From Sphingobacteriaceae bacterium DW12 (GTDB lineage Bacteria; Bacteroidota; Bacteroidia; Sphingobacteriales; Sphingobacteriaceae): DNA of 64,000 bases. The translations under genes were made by a program, and so were the position numbers. The DNA lies in assembly GCA_000783305.1 (NCBI GenBank), contig JROE01000001.1, positions 124,001-188,000 of the forward strand, given 5' to 3'. The notes beneath the pieces are model-generated. The model saw only the letters and a list, made by a program, of their open reading frames with translations. It searched no databases and was not told the origin of the DNA. Below, in pieces: positions 63,134 through 64,000 of the stretch. Numbering within the stretch: position 1 is the first letter of the stretch; every line of letters begins with the position of its first letter.

Positions 63134-64000
63134 TGTTTAACCTAAAGAATCTGAAAAAGCAAACAACTCACAATAATCGTTATGATCGCAGGTTAGCGAA
63201 ACTTACAGCGGATGGTCAAGATATATCAAGGATTAAATCTGTTATTGAAAATGCAATAACAAATATCAAAGCTGATCAGAAGTCATTCATTATCTATGGG
63301 GAACCTCAAAGTGGTAAAACAGAAATGATGATTGCGCTAACTGCAAAATTACTGGATGAAGGATTCAAAATTATTGTCGCTCTTCTAAATGATAGCGTAC
63401 AGTTGTTAGGCCAAAATTTAGAACGGTTTCAACGTTCTGGCTTGTCACCGTCACCTAAAAAATTCAGTGAGATTTTGTCACCTGAGATAAAAATTGGAGA
63501 ACAACAATGGGTTATTTTCTGCAAGAAAAATTCCAGTGATTTACAAAAGCTTATCCATAAACTGAATGGCGTTGACAATTGCGTTGTAATTGATGATGAA
63601 GCAGATTACGCTACACCCAATTCAAAAATCAATAGGAATGAAGCAAGCAAAATAAATGAATTGACTGGTAAGTTGATAGGAGAAAAAGGAATTTATATCG
63701 GCGTAACAGCAACTCCAGCTAGACTGGACTTGAATCACACACACCAAAATCAAAACGAACATTGGATTGATTTTCCCCCTCATTCAAATTATACTGGACA
63801 AGATATTTTTTTTCCTGTTTCAACAGATAATCTACCTTACCGTTTGACCTTTCTTCCAGATACTGGAGATGATCCTAAATTTCTAAGAGAAGCACTATTT
63901 TGTTTTATGGTCAATGTTGGTTTCTTAAATAGTGAAATAAATACACCTGAACTAAATTATAGCTTTCTAATACATACCAGTGGGAAAAAAGCAGACCATT
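63134..64000 (+). CDS. Z1-domain ATPase/helicase, 3' part outside window
   Basis: The first 289 residues of a large SF2-like ATPase: GEPQSGKT Walker A at 56-63, VVIDDEADYATPN Walker B (DDEAD) and GVTATPARLDL as motif III. The wording DEADYATPN with TATP is typical of proteins carrying a Z1 domain, which in restriction-like operons accompany GHKL ATPases and a DNA methyltransferase. It starts 38 nt after the receiver gene. In such systems it is thought to move or remodel DNA for a nuclease. The Z1 domain itself would lie mostly beyond the window end, so the name rests on the motor part and context. Confidence 0.82.

Noticed and set aside
58105..64000. Detocs, BREX or DISARM system
   Set aside because: A kinase-receiver pair recalls Detocs, but the kinase has a GHKL sensor and the operon a methyltransferase and Z1-type motor. 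No PglZ, BrxL, DrmA or DrmB-like gene is present in view.

Overview
The window looks like a chromosomal segment of a Bacteroidota bacterium, most likely Sphingobacteriaceae (Sphingobacterium-like). Supporting signs are a short primary sigma factor without region 1.1, SusC/SusD and TonB receptors, Bacteroidota promoters (TTTG, 19 bp, TAnnTTTG), near absence of Shine-Dalgarno sequences except before rpsU, and small families such as DUF6660, DUF6965 and DUF6520. No tool was run. Family names come from reading motifs; genus is an inference.

1-29.5 kb is mostly core genome: the end of a metal-efflux RND operon, a Sir2 deacylase with an alpha-L-fucosidase, rnhA, trxB, a DnaQ-type exonuclease, pyrE, two NUDIX genes, tRNA-Leu, an iron-type TonB receptor with a PepSY reductase-like protein, a DEAD-box helicase, an antiporter-icd operon, a LolC/E-like permease, fmt, the primary sigma factor, an M16 protease and xerD. 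Many genes converge on strong bidirectional hairpin terminators.

29.5-46 kb holds a probable metal-uptake group (His/Cys-rich exported protein, TonB receptor, His-rich lipoprotein), tRNA-Arg, rpsU with a rare strong Shine-Dalgarno sequence, a HAD hydrolase, tRNA-Met, a large TPR protein and an RsgA-type GTPase. A decayed copy of the 3' half of tRNA-Met plus its terminator lies 4.5 kb beyond the intact gene, in the layout left by integration at a tRNA end. Exported and hypothetical proteins follow.

45-53 kb is a TlpA-SusC-SusD operon on the minus strand, its genes joined by ATGA overlaps, facing a MauE-like membrane protein and a DUF6520 peptide. In front of tlpA lies 1.8 kb with no in-frame stop, built largely from short direct repeats of 11, 22, 33 and 21 bp. 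Because 11 is not a multiple of three, the period follows the DNA helical turn and not codons. This is one of the two most unusual things in the window.

53.9-64 kb is AT-rich and accessory. It starts with an XRE regulator, a small membrane protein, an 82-residue GTG-start gene and a UvrD-like helicase with an apparent embedded nuclease and C-terminal zinc fingers. Then comes a tight operon: XRE controller, DNA methyltransferase, a histidine kinase whose sensor is a MORC/MutL-like GHKL ATPase, a receiver-domain protein with an unknown C-terminal domain, and a Z1-type ATPase cut by the window end. It reads as a restriction-like defence system with a phosphorelay built in. The nuclease component is not seen and is expected downstream. 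The operon promoter carries palindromes suited to control by the first gene product.
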